From: DASSUW01 sp963730535
Lineage (GTDB): Bacteria; Actinomycetota; Thermoleophilia; Solirubrobacterales; Solirubrobacteraceae
Direction: 5' to 3'
NCBI GenBank assembly: GCA_963730535.1
Contig: CAVSRU010000012.1
Span: forward strand, 372,001 to 436,000
DNA length: 64,000 nucleotides
Both the position numbers and the translations under genes were made by a program. Under the pieces are notes generated by a model, which worked only from the letters and a program-made list of their open reading frames with translations, had not been told where the DNA came from and did no database searches. This document shows, one piece after another, positions 9,188 to 16,349 of the stretch (positions are counted from its first letter, which is position 1; every line of letters begins with the position of its first letter).

Positions 9188-10659
9188 CAGGTTCCTCCGT
9201 CGATGGGGCGGCCGGGAAGCATAGGCGCATCGATGCCAGGTGTGGGCCCGAAGGCGAGGATCGCCATGTCGTCGCGCAGGCGGCCCTCCGAGGCCGCCAG
9301 CACCGCGGCTTCGATGCGGTCGGCCACCGCGTCGGGCGGAAGGCCGCCGCAGCTGCGCAGCAGCGAGGTGAGCTCGGCGTGCCCGAAGACCTCGCGGCGG
9401 CGGCGGCGCACCTCGGTGACGCCGTCGGTGTAGAGGACGAGCACGTCGCCCTCCTCGAGGTCGATCGCCACGTCGTAGAGCTGGGGCTCGATGTCCGTCC
9501 CCAGCAGCGTGCCGAGCCGCCCGACGGGCTCCACCCCGCCGTCGGGGTGCAGCACGAGCGGCAGCGGGTGACCGCCGCAGGCCAGCTCCACGCGGATGCG
9601 GCCAGGCGCGATCTCCAGGTACGCGTGGGCGACCGTGCAGAACCGCCCGTCGCTGCGCTGCTCGCGCAGCGCCTTGTGCAGGAGGGCGAGCACGCCGCTG
9701 GGCCGAGCCTCGTAGGCAGACCCGGCCCGCAACGTGTGGCGGGCCAGCGCGGTGACGGCCGCCGCGTCGGGGCCCTTTCCCTGCACGTCGCCGATCAGCG
9801 CCGCCCAGGTGCCCTCGTGCGCCTCGCAGAGGTCGTAGAAGTCGCCGCCGAGCTCGATGTTCTCGCCCGCGGGCCGGAACCGCACGGCGGCCGAGAGACC
9901 CGGGACGTCCGGCAGGGCGCCCGGGCGCAGCGAGCGCTGGAGCGTCTGGGCGATCGTGCGCTCGCGCTCGTAGAGCTGGGCGTTCGAGATCGCGACCGAG
10001 GCGAGCTGCGCGAGCTGGGTGAGGATCGTCTCGTCGCGCTCGGAGAACTCGCGCGCTCGCTGGTCGACGACGTCGAGCCGCCCGAGCTCGCGCTCACGGT
10101 AGGTGAGTCCGGTGCTGAGGCGGGCGTGGTCGGGGCGGCCGTCGGCGAGCAGCGGCGGCGACGTGGCGGTGAGCTGCATCTGCCGCGGATCGGCGGCGAA
10201 GATGGCGACCGTGGCGCGGCTGCCGCCGATCAGGGAGCGCGCCGCGTCGGCCGTGGTCTGGAGGATCTCCTCGACCGTCAGCGTCGAGTTGAGCGCCACC
10301 GAGGCGTCGGCCAGCGCGCGCAGCTGCTCCACGTGCTGGTGCTCGATCCGCGCGACCTCCTGCACCTCGTGGTAGCCGCGGTGGACGCTCTCGAAGATCG
10401 ACAGGCTCTCGCGCAGGAAGTCGGCGCCCGCCTGGAGCGTGGCGTCGGCGTCCCGCGTGCCCGGCTCCAGCGCCGCCCGCACCGCCGCATGGTGGGCCTC
10501 GGCGAGGTCGAGCACGCTCAGGTGCTCGGCCACCGCCTGGCGGCCGAGGTCGTAGGCCGCGCCCAGCTCGCGCTCGACGGGGTCCGCCAGATAGGCCGCG
10601 AAGGCGCTCGCATACTGCGCAGCCAGCCCCGGAGCGACGTTGGCCGGACCCTCCGTCAC
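9187..10659 (-). CDS. rsbU: RsbU-like GAF-PP2C serine phosphatase
   Basis: This 490-residue protein has an N-terminal helical domain (1-100) resembling the RsbU RsbT-binding region, a GAF domain (about 115-245), and a C-terminal SpoIIE/PP2C phosphatase (about 255-470). The phosphatase carries GGDFYDL, IGDVQGKGPDAA and LYTDGVTE metal-binding motifs. It would dephosphorylate an RsbV-type anti-anti-sigma factor when activated by RsbT. No rsbV, rsbW or sigB lies nearby, so its target is elsewhere. It starts with GTG, with TAGGGT seven bases upstream. It is the first gene of the five-gene operon. Confidence 0.9.
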   Translation of the reverse strand: MTEGPANVAPGLAAQYASAFAAYLADPVERELGAAYDLGRQAVAEHLSVLDLAEAHHAAVRAALEPGTRDADATLQAGADFLRESLSIFESVHRGYHEVQEVARIEHQHVEQLRALADASVALNSTLTVEEILQTTADAARSLIGGSRATVAIFAADPRQMQLTATSPPLLADGRPDHARLSTGLTYRERELGRLDVVDQRAREFSERDETILTQLAQLASVAISNAQLYERERTIAQTLQRSLRPGALPDVPGLSAAVRFRPAGENIELGGDFYDLCEAHEGTWAALIGDVQGKGPDAAAVTALARHTLRAGSAYEARPSGVLALLHKALREQRSDGRFCTVAHAYLEIAPGRIRVELACGGHPLPLVLHPDGGVEPVGRLGTLLGTDIEPQLYDVAIDLEEGDVLVLYTDGVTEVRRRRREVFGHAELTSLLRSCGGLPPDAVADRIEAAVLAASEGRLRDDMAILAFGPTPGIDAPMLPGRPIDGGT

Positions 10660-10666
10660 ACCGGAA

Positions 10667-10672
10667 ACCCTA
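10667..10672 (-). promoter_or_regulatory. Putative -10 element TAGGGT before rsbU
   Basis: TAGGGT ends seven bases before the GTG of rsbU and no Shine-Dalgarno sequence is visible. This fits a leaderless transcript for the stressosome operon. The site sits in the 24-base gap after the small membrane-protein gene. Confidence 0.4.
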
Positions 10673-10683
10673 CGCGTGGACCG

Positions 10684-10920
10684 CTAATGATGCGAGTGCT
10701 CGAGCGGAAGCTCGGCTATGTCGCGCCGTACGTCACGCACCCAGCGGATCGTGGTGGCGAGAAAGACGATCATCGCGGCGCCCACGATCCACCACGACAG
10801 CGTGATGGACACGATCGCGATGGCGAGCGCCGCCGCGTTGATCAACGGCAGGATGCTCGGCGCCGGCATGTGGACCTCCTCGCCGACCGGCGGCGCCCCC
10901 GTGTGCTCGACGTCGCTCAT
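10684..10920 (-). CDS. Small two-helix membrane protein, possibly a cytochrome oxidase subunit IV-like protein
   Basis: This 78-residue protein has a soluble N-terminus with EEVHMPAPSILPLINA, two hydrophobic segments (about 26-42 and 44-60) and a basic then His-ending tail. The HMPAPS-xxP pattern before a helix pair recalls small accessory subunits of bacterial heme-copper oxidases, and the caa3 operon starts 600 bases away on the other strand. That assignment is an inference. Its start overlaps the stop of the 36-residue gene upstream by four bases. It ends 24 bases before rsbU. Confidence 0.6.
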   Translation of the reverse strand: MSDVEHTGAPPVGEEVHMPAPSILPLINAAALAIAIVSITLSWWIVGAAMIVFLATTIRWVRDVRRDIAELPLEHSHH

Positions 10921-11027
10921 GCCACGTAGAGGAGGGCGGCGACGAAGGTCAGCGCGAACATCAGGAGCCCGATCACGGCCGTGATGAGCGCCGTCCGGAG
11001 GTTGCGCCTGGCGAGCCGGCGGTCCAT
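10917..11027 (-). CDS. 36-residue single-helix membrane protein
   Basis: The ATG at 11027 opens a 36-codon frame: MDRRLARRNLRTALITAVIG and then LLMFALTFVAALLYVA. It has a basic amphipathic start and one hydrophobic helix. It overlaps the 78-residue gene by ATGA and has TAGACT seven bases upstream, so it looks like a real first gene of a two-gene unit. Function is unknown. By size and location it could be a tiny oxidase subunit or assembly peptide, like the 35-residue protein after coxC. Confidence 0.6.
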   Translation of the reverse strand: MDRRLARRNLRTALITAVIGLLMFALTFVAALLYVA

Positions 11028-11034
11028 GGGCCGG

Positions 11035-11040
11035 AGTCTA
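11035..11040 (-). promoter_or_regulatory. Putative -10 element TAGACT
   Basis: TAGACT ends seven bases before the ATG at 11027 of the 36-residue membrane protein gene, the same leaderless-like spacing seen at several other genes here. Confidence 0.4.
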
Positions 11041-11098
11041 GACAACCGCCTCGCGGCACGATGTGATCCGCTGCGGGCCAGTCGTACGTAGGAACTGT

Positions 11099-11473
11099 GT
11101 GCCGACGCAACGACCCACCACCATCCGCCTCAGGGCCAGCCTGCTCGAGGAGGCGAACGCCATCGTCGAGCGCGACTTCGCGTCCGACCTCTCGCTCGAC
11201 GACATCGCGCGGCGTGTCGCCTCGTCGCGCCGCCAGCTCCAGCGCGCCTACGCCGAGATCGGCGGGACCACGTTCCGCGACTATCTCACCGAGGTCCGGA
11301 TGCAGCGCGCCGCCGAGCTGCTCGAGACGCGGGCGCTGACCGTCCGGGAGGTCGCCCACCGCGTCGGATACCGGCAGCCGGCGCAATTCGCCAAGGCGTT
11401 CCGCCGCCATCGGGGCGTCGCGCCCTCGGATTACCGCGCTTCAAACGGCACGCTCCAGTCCCGCGCCGCATAG
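11099..11473 (+). CDS. AraC/XylS-type DNA-binding regulator, HTH domain only
   Basis: This protein of about 124 residues is essentially one AraC-type double helix-turn-helix. SLDDIARRVASSRRQLQRAY forms the first HTH, and LTVREVAHRVGYRQPAQFAKAFRR is the second, with the GYRQPAQFAKAFRRHRGVAPSDYR signature. There is no ligand-binding domain, so it resembles stand-alone or Ada-like HTH proteins. GTG 11099 is chosen; GTG 11063 would add 12 unconserved residues. It ends 57 bases before coxB and could regulate the caa3 operon. That is inferred from position only. Confidence 0.85.
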   Translation: MPTQRPTTIRLRASLLEEANAIVERDFASDLSLDDIARRVASSRRQLQRAYAEIGGTTFRDYLTEVRMQRAAELLETRALTVREVAHRVGYRQPAQFAKAFRRHRGVAPSDYRASNGTLQSRAA

Positions 11474-11495
11474 CGCAGCGTCCGCGGCGGTTGCA

Positions 11496-11501
11496 TAGGA
11501 T
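11496..11501 (+). promoter_or_regulatory. Putative -10 element TAGGAT before coxB
   Basis: TAGGAT lies nine bases before an ATG at 11511. That ATG opens a 7-codon leader frame (MGVERSR) whose TGA overlaps the coxB ATG at 11531. The leader contains the GGAGAGGAG ribosome-binding site of coxB. Confidence 0.4.
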
Positions 11502-11530
11502 GCGCCGTCCATGGGCGTGGAGAGGAGCCG

Positions 11531-12622
11531 ATGAGCGAGCAGGCGCCGGGTGCGTCGCAGGAGAGCCGCGCGCAGCTCCGGCAGATGCTGCTGATCGGGG
11601 CGGTCGCCTCGGTCCTCGGCATCGCGCTGGCGCTGGTCATCGACTGGTTCCCCGTGCCGGCCTCCGAGCAGGCCGGCCCGATCGACACGCTGTGGGACGT
11701 CCTGCTCATCGCCTCGGTCCCGGTCTTCGTGCTGGTGGAGACGATCGTCCTCTACAGCGCGATCAAGTTCCGCATGCGGCCGGGCGAGGAGCTCAAGGAC
11801 GGGCCGCCGATCCACGGCAACACGAAGCTCGAGATCATCTGGACGGCGATCCCGGCGATCCTGCTCGTCGGCCTCTGCACCTACGCCTACGTGGTGCTGA
11901 CCGACATCGAGGAGGAGGCGGCGGCCAGCGAGACGCTCAACGTCCGCGTCGTCGGCGAGCAGTTCACGTGGACCTTCTTCTACAAGGCTGAGGGCGGCGG
12001 CGACGAGGTCGCCTCGCCGCAGCTCTACCTGCCGCCGAACACGCCGGTCGACTTCACGGTCCAGTCCAAGGACGTGATCCACGACTTCTGGGTTCCCGCC
12101 TTCCGGATGAAGATCGACGCGGTGCCCGGGATCGACACGCATCTGCGGGTGACGACGACCGACCGCCTCGGCGAGTTCCCGGTCGTGTGCGCGGAGCTGT
12201 GCGGCCTCGGGCACTCGGCCATGCGCCAGAGCGCCCACGTCGTGCCGCGCGACGACTACGAGGCGAAGCTCGCGGAGCTGTCGCGCGGTGCCCAAGGGGG
12301 CGGCGGCGGGGGCGAGGCAGGAGGCGGAGGCGGCGGAGGCGCGGCGGACGGCAAGACGCTGTTCACCGAGACCGCCGAGCCGACGGCCTGCAAGTCCTGC
12401 CACACGCTGGCCGATGCCGGCGCCACCGGCACGACCGGGCCGAACCTCGACGAGGTGGTCCCCGACCTGAGCGAGGCGTTCATCAAGCAGTCGATCGAGG
12501 ACCCCGACGCGAACATCACCCAGGGCTTCCAACCGGGCATCATGCCGCGCTACGGTGACAGCCTGTCCCCCGAGCAGGTGGACGCGCTGGTGAAGTATCT
12601 CAAGGAGGTGGCCGGCCAATGA
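11531..12622 (+). CDS. coxB: caa3-type cytochrome c oxidase subunit II with fused cytochrome c
   Basis: This 363-residue protein has two transmembrane helices (about 18-38 and 58-80), a CuA cupredoxin domain with CAELCGLGHSAM at 220-231, and a glycine-rich linker at about 256-276. It ends in a cytochrome c domain with CKSCH at 287-291 and a likely axial Met at 338 (GIMPRYG). The fused heme makes it caa3 type: it accepts electrons directly and feeds CuA. The start ATG has a strong GGAGAGGAG six bases upstream. It overlaps coxA by ATGA. The other subunit II in this window (3180-4091) lacks the heme domain, so two distinct oxidases are encoded. Confidence 0.96.
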   Translation: MSEQAPGASQESRAQLRQMLLIGAVASVLGIALALVIDWFPVPASEQAGPIDTLWDVLLIASVPVFVLVETIVLYSAIKFRMRPGEELKDGPPIHGNTKLEIIWTAIPAILLVGLCTYAYVVLTDIEEEAAASETLNVRVVGEQFTWTFFYKAEGGGDEVASPQLYLPPNTPVDFTVQSKDVIHDFWVPAFRMKIDAVPGIDTHLRVTTTDRLGEFPVVCAELCGLGHSAMRQSAHVVPRDDYEAKLAELSRGAQGGGGGGEAGGGGGGGAADGKTLFTETAEPTACKSCHTLADAGATGTTGPNLDEVVPDLSEAFIKQSIEDPDANITQGFQPGIMPRYGDSLSPEQVDALVKYLKEVAGQ

Positions 12623-14535
12623 GCGCGATGCGAGCCCCGGGTCTGAAGCGGGGCGGTCTGTACTTCGTGATCGGGGTGCTGTTCTCGGCCGCGCTCGTGC
12701 TCCTCATCCGGGCTGCGTACGGCTTCCCGAGCTTCGACGGCGGCCTGACCGGCAAAGCGCAGGACGCGATCCTGCTCGTCTCGCTGTTCGCCGGGCCGCT
12801 GTTCTTCCTCGTCGGCATCGGCGCCTTCGACTACTGGTTCTATTACATGTCGGGCCGCCCGACCCGTCCCGAGGACCACTCGAGCCACGGCGCCCACTCG
12901 TGGCGGGACTACTTCCGAGTCAACACCGATCACAAGGTGATCGGCATCCAGTACGTCGTCACGTCGTTCTTCTTCATGCTCGTCGGCGGCCTGCTGGCCA
13001 TGATCGTGCGCGCCGAGCTGGCGGCGCCGGGCCAGCAGTTCGTGGACGCCAACGCCTACAACGGGCTGTTCAGCGTCCACGCGTCGCTGATGATCTTCCT
13101 GTTCATCATCCCGGTCTTCGCCGGGCTGGCGAACTACGTGCTGCCGCTGATGATCGGGGCGCCGGACATGGCGTTCCCGCGGCTCAACGCGCTGTCGTAC
13201 TGGATGCTGCCGGTCGGCGGCCTCATGATGACCGCGTCGTTCTTCGCCCCCGGCGGATCGTTCGCGACCGGCTGGACGGCGTACGCGCCGCTCTCCACGA
13301 ACGTGCCGATCGGCCAGATGTTCTTCACGATCGGCGTGCAGTTCGCGGGCGCGTCGTCGATCGCCACGGCGCTGAACTTCCTGGTCACGATCATCACCAT
13401 GCGCGCGCCCGGCATGTCGTTCTGGCGCATGCCGCTGCTCGTGTGGGCGAACTTCTCGACGTCGCTGCTCGTCGTCATCGCCACGCCGTTCATCGCCGCG
13501 TCGCAGTTCTTCGTGCTGTTCGACTACGCGCTCGGCTTCAACTTCTTCCGCCCCGGCCGCGACGGCAACGTGCTGATGTACCAGCACGTCTTCTGGTTCT
13601 ACTCGCACCCGGCGGTCTACATCATGATGCTGCCGGGCTTCGGGATCATCTCGGAGGTCATCTCCGTCAAGTCACGCAAGCCGATCTTCGGCTACCGGAT
13701 GATGGCGTTCTCGCTGCTGGCCATCGTGCTGCTCGGCTTCACGGTCTGGGCCCACCACATGTTCGTCTCCGGCATGCAGGCGTGGATCCGGATCCCGATG
13801 ATGGTCACCACCGCGATCATCGCCGTGCCGACCGGGATCAAGATCTTCTCGTGGCTGGCGACGCTGTGGCGCGGCGTGCTGCGGCTCGACACGCCGATGC
13901 TGTTCGCGCTCGGCTTCCTGACCATGTTCACGCTCGGCGGGATCTCCGGCGTGATGCTCGCGATGGTGCCGCTCACCATCCACGTCAGCGACACGTACTT
14001 CATCGTCGCCCACATCCACTACGTGCTCTACGGCGGCTCGCTGTTCACGATCTTCGCCGGGGTCTACTACTGGTTCCCGAAGATGACAGGGCGGATGTTC
14101 GACGAGGGCCTCGGGAAGCTGCACTTCTGGCTCACGTTCATCGGCTTCAACCTGACCTTCGGCCCCATGCACCTGATCGGCGTGCAGGGGATGCCCCGGC
14201 GCGTCGCCGACTACCCGGACCAGTTCGCGAGCTGGAACCTCTTCATCTCGCTCAGCTCGTTCCTGCTCGGCATCGCCACGCTCATCTTCGTTTACAACAT
14301 GGTCGCCTCCTGGCGCGGCGGCCCGCGCGCCGAGGCCAACCCGTGGCGGGCGCTCACGCTCGAGTGGCAGGTCTCCTCGCCGCCGCCGATCTTCAACTTC
14401 GACCGCGTGCCGACCGTGGTCGGCGGCCCGTACGAGTACGGGGTGCCGGGCGCTCAGCACGGCGTCTTCCAGCCGCCGGCCGAGGCGCGTCCGCGACAAC
14501 CCGCCGGAGCCCCTGAAAGCGAGAGCGAGACGTGA
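12619..14535 (+). CDS. coxA: caa3-type cytochrome c oxidase subunit I, A2 type
   Basis: This 638-residue oxidase core has an N-terminal extension with two extra helices (residues 12-32 and 50-72) ahead of the 12-helix core. CuB ligands are H330 and H379/H380; heme ligands are H465 and H467. The active-site loop reads YSHPAVY (328-334): the D-channel Glu is replaced by the Tyr-Ser pair, the hallmark of subfamily A2 and different from the A1 enzyme at 4092. It starts with ATG overlapping coxB by four bases and ends overlapping the universal-stress gene by four bases, so the operon is tightly coupled. Confidence 0.96.
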   Translation: MSAMRAPGLKRGGLYFVIGVLFSAALVLLIRAAYGFPSFDGGLTGKAQDAILLVSLFAGPLFFLVGIGAFDYWFYYMSGRPTRPEDHSSHGAHSWRDYFRVNTDHKVIGIQYVVTSFFFMLVGGLLAMIVRAELAAPGQQFVDANAYNGLFSVHASLMIFLFIIPVFAGLANYVLPLMIGAPDMAFPRLNALSYWMLPVGGLMMTASFFAPGGSFATGWTAYAPLSTNVPIGQMFFTIGVQFAGASSIATALNFLVTIITMRAPGMSFWRMPLLVWANFSTSLLVVIATPFIAASQFFVLFDYALGFNFFRPGRDGNVLMYQHVFWFYSHPAVYIMMLPGFGIISEVISVKSRKPIFGYRMMAFSLLAIVLLGFTVWAHHMFVSGMQAWIRIPMMVTTAIIAVPTGIKIFSWLATLWRGVLRLDTPMLFALGFLTMFTLGGISGVMLAMVPLTIHVSDTYFIVAHIHYVLYGGSLFTIFAGVYYWFPKMTGRMFDEGLGKLHFWLTFIGFNLTFGPMHLIGVQGMPRRVADYPDQFASWNLFISLSSFLLGIATLIFVYNMVASWRGGPRAEANPWRALTLEWQVSSPPPIFNFDRVPTVVGGPYEYGVPGAQHGVFQPPAEARPRQPAGAPESESET

Positions 14536-15353
14536 AGAAGATCCTGATCCTCGCCAACGAGACGATCGCCGGCAAGCGGATGCTGGACGCGATGGTCGCG
14601 CACCGCGGCGAGGACGTCAGCTTCCACATCGTGGTGCCGAAGACGCGGCCGAAGCACGGGAACGTCATCTACGACGAGGCGGTCCGCTCGAGCGCCCAGG
14701 TCCGGGTCGACCTCGCGCGCGCGTTCCTGCGCGAGCAGGGCATCAAGAGCACGGGCGAGGTCGGCGACCCGGATCCCTTCCTGGCGGCGACCGACGCGAT
14801 CGCCGAGCACGGCATCGACGAGATCATCGTGTCGACACTGCCGGCGGCCGCCTCGGGGTGGCTGCGGCGCGACCTGCCGGGACGCCTGCAGGAGGAGACC
14901 GGGCTGCCGGTCGAGCACGTGGTGGTCGACCTCGCGCAGGAGGGGCTGCCGTTCGACGTCACGCTCGTGGTCGCCAACCAGACCATGACCTCCGAGGCCC
15001 TCGCGGAGCGGCTGAAGGAGCTGGCGGACGAGGGTCCGCGCCGCTTCATCGCAGTGGTGCCCCAGCCCGCCACCCACGGCGGCGCCGTCGCCCAGGCGCG
15101 TGAGCGGCTCCAGGCCCTGCTCAAGTCGCTCTCCGACCAGGGGATCGTGGCCGGCGGCATGATCGGCGACCCGGATCCCTACACGGCGATCATGAACGCG
15201 GTCCAGTACTTCAACATCTCCGAGATCGTCATTTCGACGCTCCCGGCCGACCGGTCGAAGTGGATGGCCGACAAGCTCGTCGACCGCGTCCGCTCGGCCA
15301 CGAACAAGACGGTCGAGCACATCGAGTCCCAGCCGGCGGCGGCGACGGCCTGA
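14532..15353 (+). CDS. Tandem universal-stress-protein-like protein inside the caa3 operon
   Basis: This 273-residue cytoplasmic protein consists of two related alpha/beta halves (about 3-135 and 139-268). Each starts with a hydrophobic strand (ILILANET, VTLVVANQT) and contains a GDPDP segment and an IDEIIVSTLP-like strand. This is the fold pattern of UspA proteins, although the classical GxxGxn(9)GS ATP loop is degenerate. It overlaps coxA by four bases and coxC by one, so it is made together with the oxidase. Its role is not known; sensing of ATP or redox state, or a stability factor, is speculative. Confidence 0.8.
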   Translation: MKKILILANETIAGKRMLDAMVAHRGEDVSFHIVVPKTRPKHGNVIYDEAVRSSAQVRVDLARAFLREQGIKSTGEVGDPDPFLAATDAIAEHGIDEIIVSTLPAAASGWLRRDLPGRLQEETGLPVEHVVVDLAQEGLPFDVTLVVANQTMTSEALAERLKELADEGPRRFIAVVPQPATHGGAVAQARERLQALLKSLSDQGIVAGGMIGDPDPYTAIMNAVQYFNISEIVISTLPADRSKWMADKLVDRVRSATNKTVEHIESQPAAATA

Positions 15354-15946
15354 TGGAAGCCCACGCCCTCGACCACCACGGGCCGCCGGAGGCGAACCGG
15401 TCGTCGCGCGTCGACTCGCGGACGCTCGGGATGCTGCTTTTCATCATCTCCGAGGTGATGGTCTTCGGGGCCTTCTTCACGGCGTACTTCTTCATCCGCG
15501 TCGTAGGAGGGGCCGAGTGGCCGGCCGAGGGCACCGAGCTGCCGAAGCTGATCGCGGGCTTCAACACCGCGATCCTCATCTCCTCGTCGTTCACCATGCA
15601 CTGGGCGCTCGAGTCGGCCAAGAGCGACAACCGCTGGGGTCTGCAGGCCGGGATGCTGACCACCTTCCTGCTCGGCGCGACGTTCCTGTTCGTGCAGATC
15701 AACGAGTACGTCCACATCGGCTTCTCGCCGCAGGACCACGCGCAGGGGACGATCTTCTACGGCCTCACCGGGCTCCATGGCGCGCACGTGTTCATCGGGC
15801 TGACGCTGCTGGCCATGGTCACCGTGCGGGCGTTCCGCGGGCACTTCTCCTCGCGGATGCACCTGGGCGTCGAGGTGCCGGGCATCTACTGGCACTTCGT
15901 CGACATCATGTGGGTGATCGTCTTCACGACGGTCTACATCCTGTGA
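15353..15946 (+). CDS. coxC: Cytochrome c oxidase subunit III
   Basis: This 197-residue protein with five predicted helices matches the short form of subunit III. It shows LGMLLFIISEVMVFGAFFTAYF, the GLTGLHGAHVFIGL helix and the C-terminal YWHFVDIMWVIVFTTVYIL signature. It stabilises subunit I and its proton uptake. The ATG shares its A with the preceding TGA. It is the only subunit III in the window and could also serve the A1 oxidase, whose cluster lacks one; that is inference. Confidence 0.94.
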   Translation: MEAHALDHHGPPEANRSSRVDSRTLGMLLFIISEVMVFGAFFTAYFFIRVVGGAEWPAEGTELPKLIAGFNTAILISSSFTMHWALESAKSDNRWGLQAGMLTTFLLGATFLFVQINEYVHIGFSPQDHAQGTIFYGLTGLHGAHVFIGLTLLAMVTVRAFRGHFSSRMHLGVEVPGIYWHFVDIMWVIVFTTVYIL

Positions 15947-16050
15947 TCAACCCGCTGCGCTCGGAGCGCGAGGCGTTCCGGCTGCTGGTCTACGTGCTCG
16001 CGGTGGCGGCGTTCGTGATCGCCGTCGCGCTGATCGTCCAGGCGCTGTAG
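15943..16050 (+). CDS. 35-residue single-helix membrane protein downstream of coxC
   Basis: The GTG at 15943 overlaps the coxC TGA (GTGA) and opens a 35-residue frame, MINPLRSEREAFRLLVYVLA and then VAAFVIAVALIVQAL. It has a charged N-terminus and one hydrophobic helix. Tight coupling to coxC and the end of the operon suggest a tiny oxidase subunit or assembly factor. No homologue was recognised. A family A repeat element starts 11 bases after its stop. Confidence 0.6.
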   Translation: MINPLRSEREAFRLLVYVLAVAAFVIAVALIVQAL

Positions 16051-16060
16051 CCGGCCCCGG

Positions 16061-16338
16061 CGAACGTCAACAGCGGCTGGGTAGGGAGGCTGGGGTGCCA
16101 AAGGGGACAACGGTCCCTCGTCCGAGCGGCTCGTGGCCCCTTAGGAGCCGTAGCGGCTCATAAGTGGACAACCGACCGACCGCGGACCCCCGCGTGGCCC
16201 GTTAGGAGCCGTAGCGGCTCAAAAGTGGACAACCGACCGCCGAATGCGACCACGTTGTCCGGTTCTGCACCCCCGGCCGGCTCCCTCGCTCCCCCTACCC
16301 AGCCGCAGTTGACGTTGACGTTCGCCCGTTGACGTTCG
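16061..16338. repeat. Intergenic inverted-repeat element, family A copy 2
   Basis: This is the longest copy and lies between the coxC operon and the convergent cytochrome c-cupredoxin gene. The left end CGAACGTCAACAGCGGCTGG continues GTAGGGAGG. The right end is CCCTACCCAGCCGCAGTTGA followed by CGTT, then extended by extra GTTGACGTTCGCCC blocks to about 16338. The internal unit seen once in copy 1 occurs twice here in tandem (16133-16177 and 16194-16239, period 61), each with GAGCCG-TAG-CGGCTC. No gene is seen in this stretch. Confidence 0.8.
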
Positions 16339-16349
16339 CCCGTCGAACG

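Noticed and set aside
16141..16240. Tandem inner unit of family A as a CRISPR-like array
   Set aside because: Only two units with near-identical spacers are present, and both belong to the inverted-repeat element. No cas genes are near.
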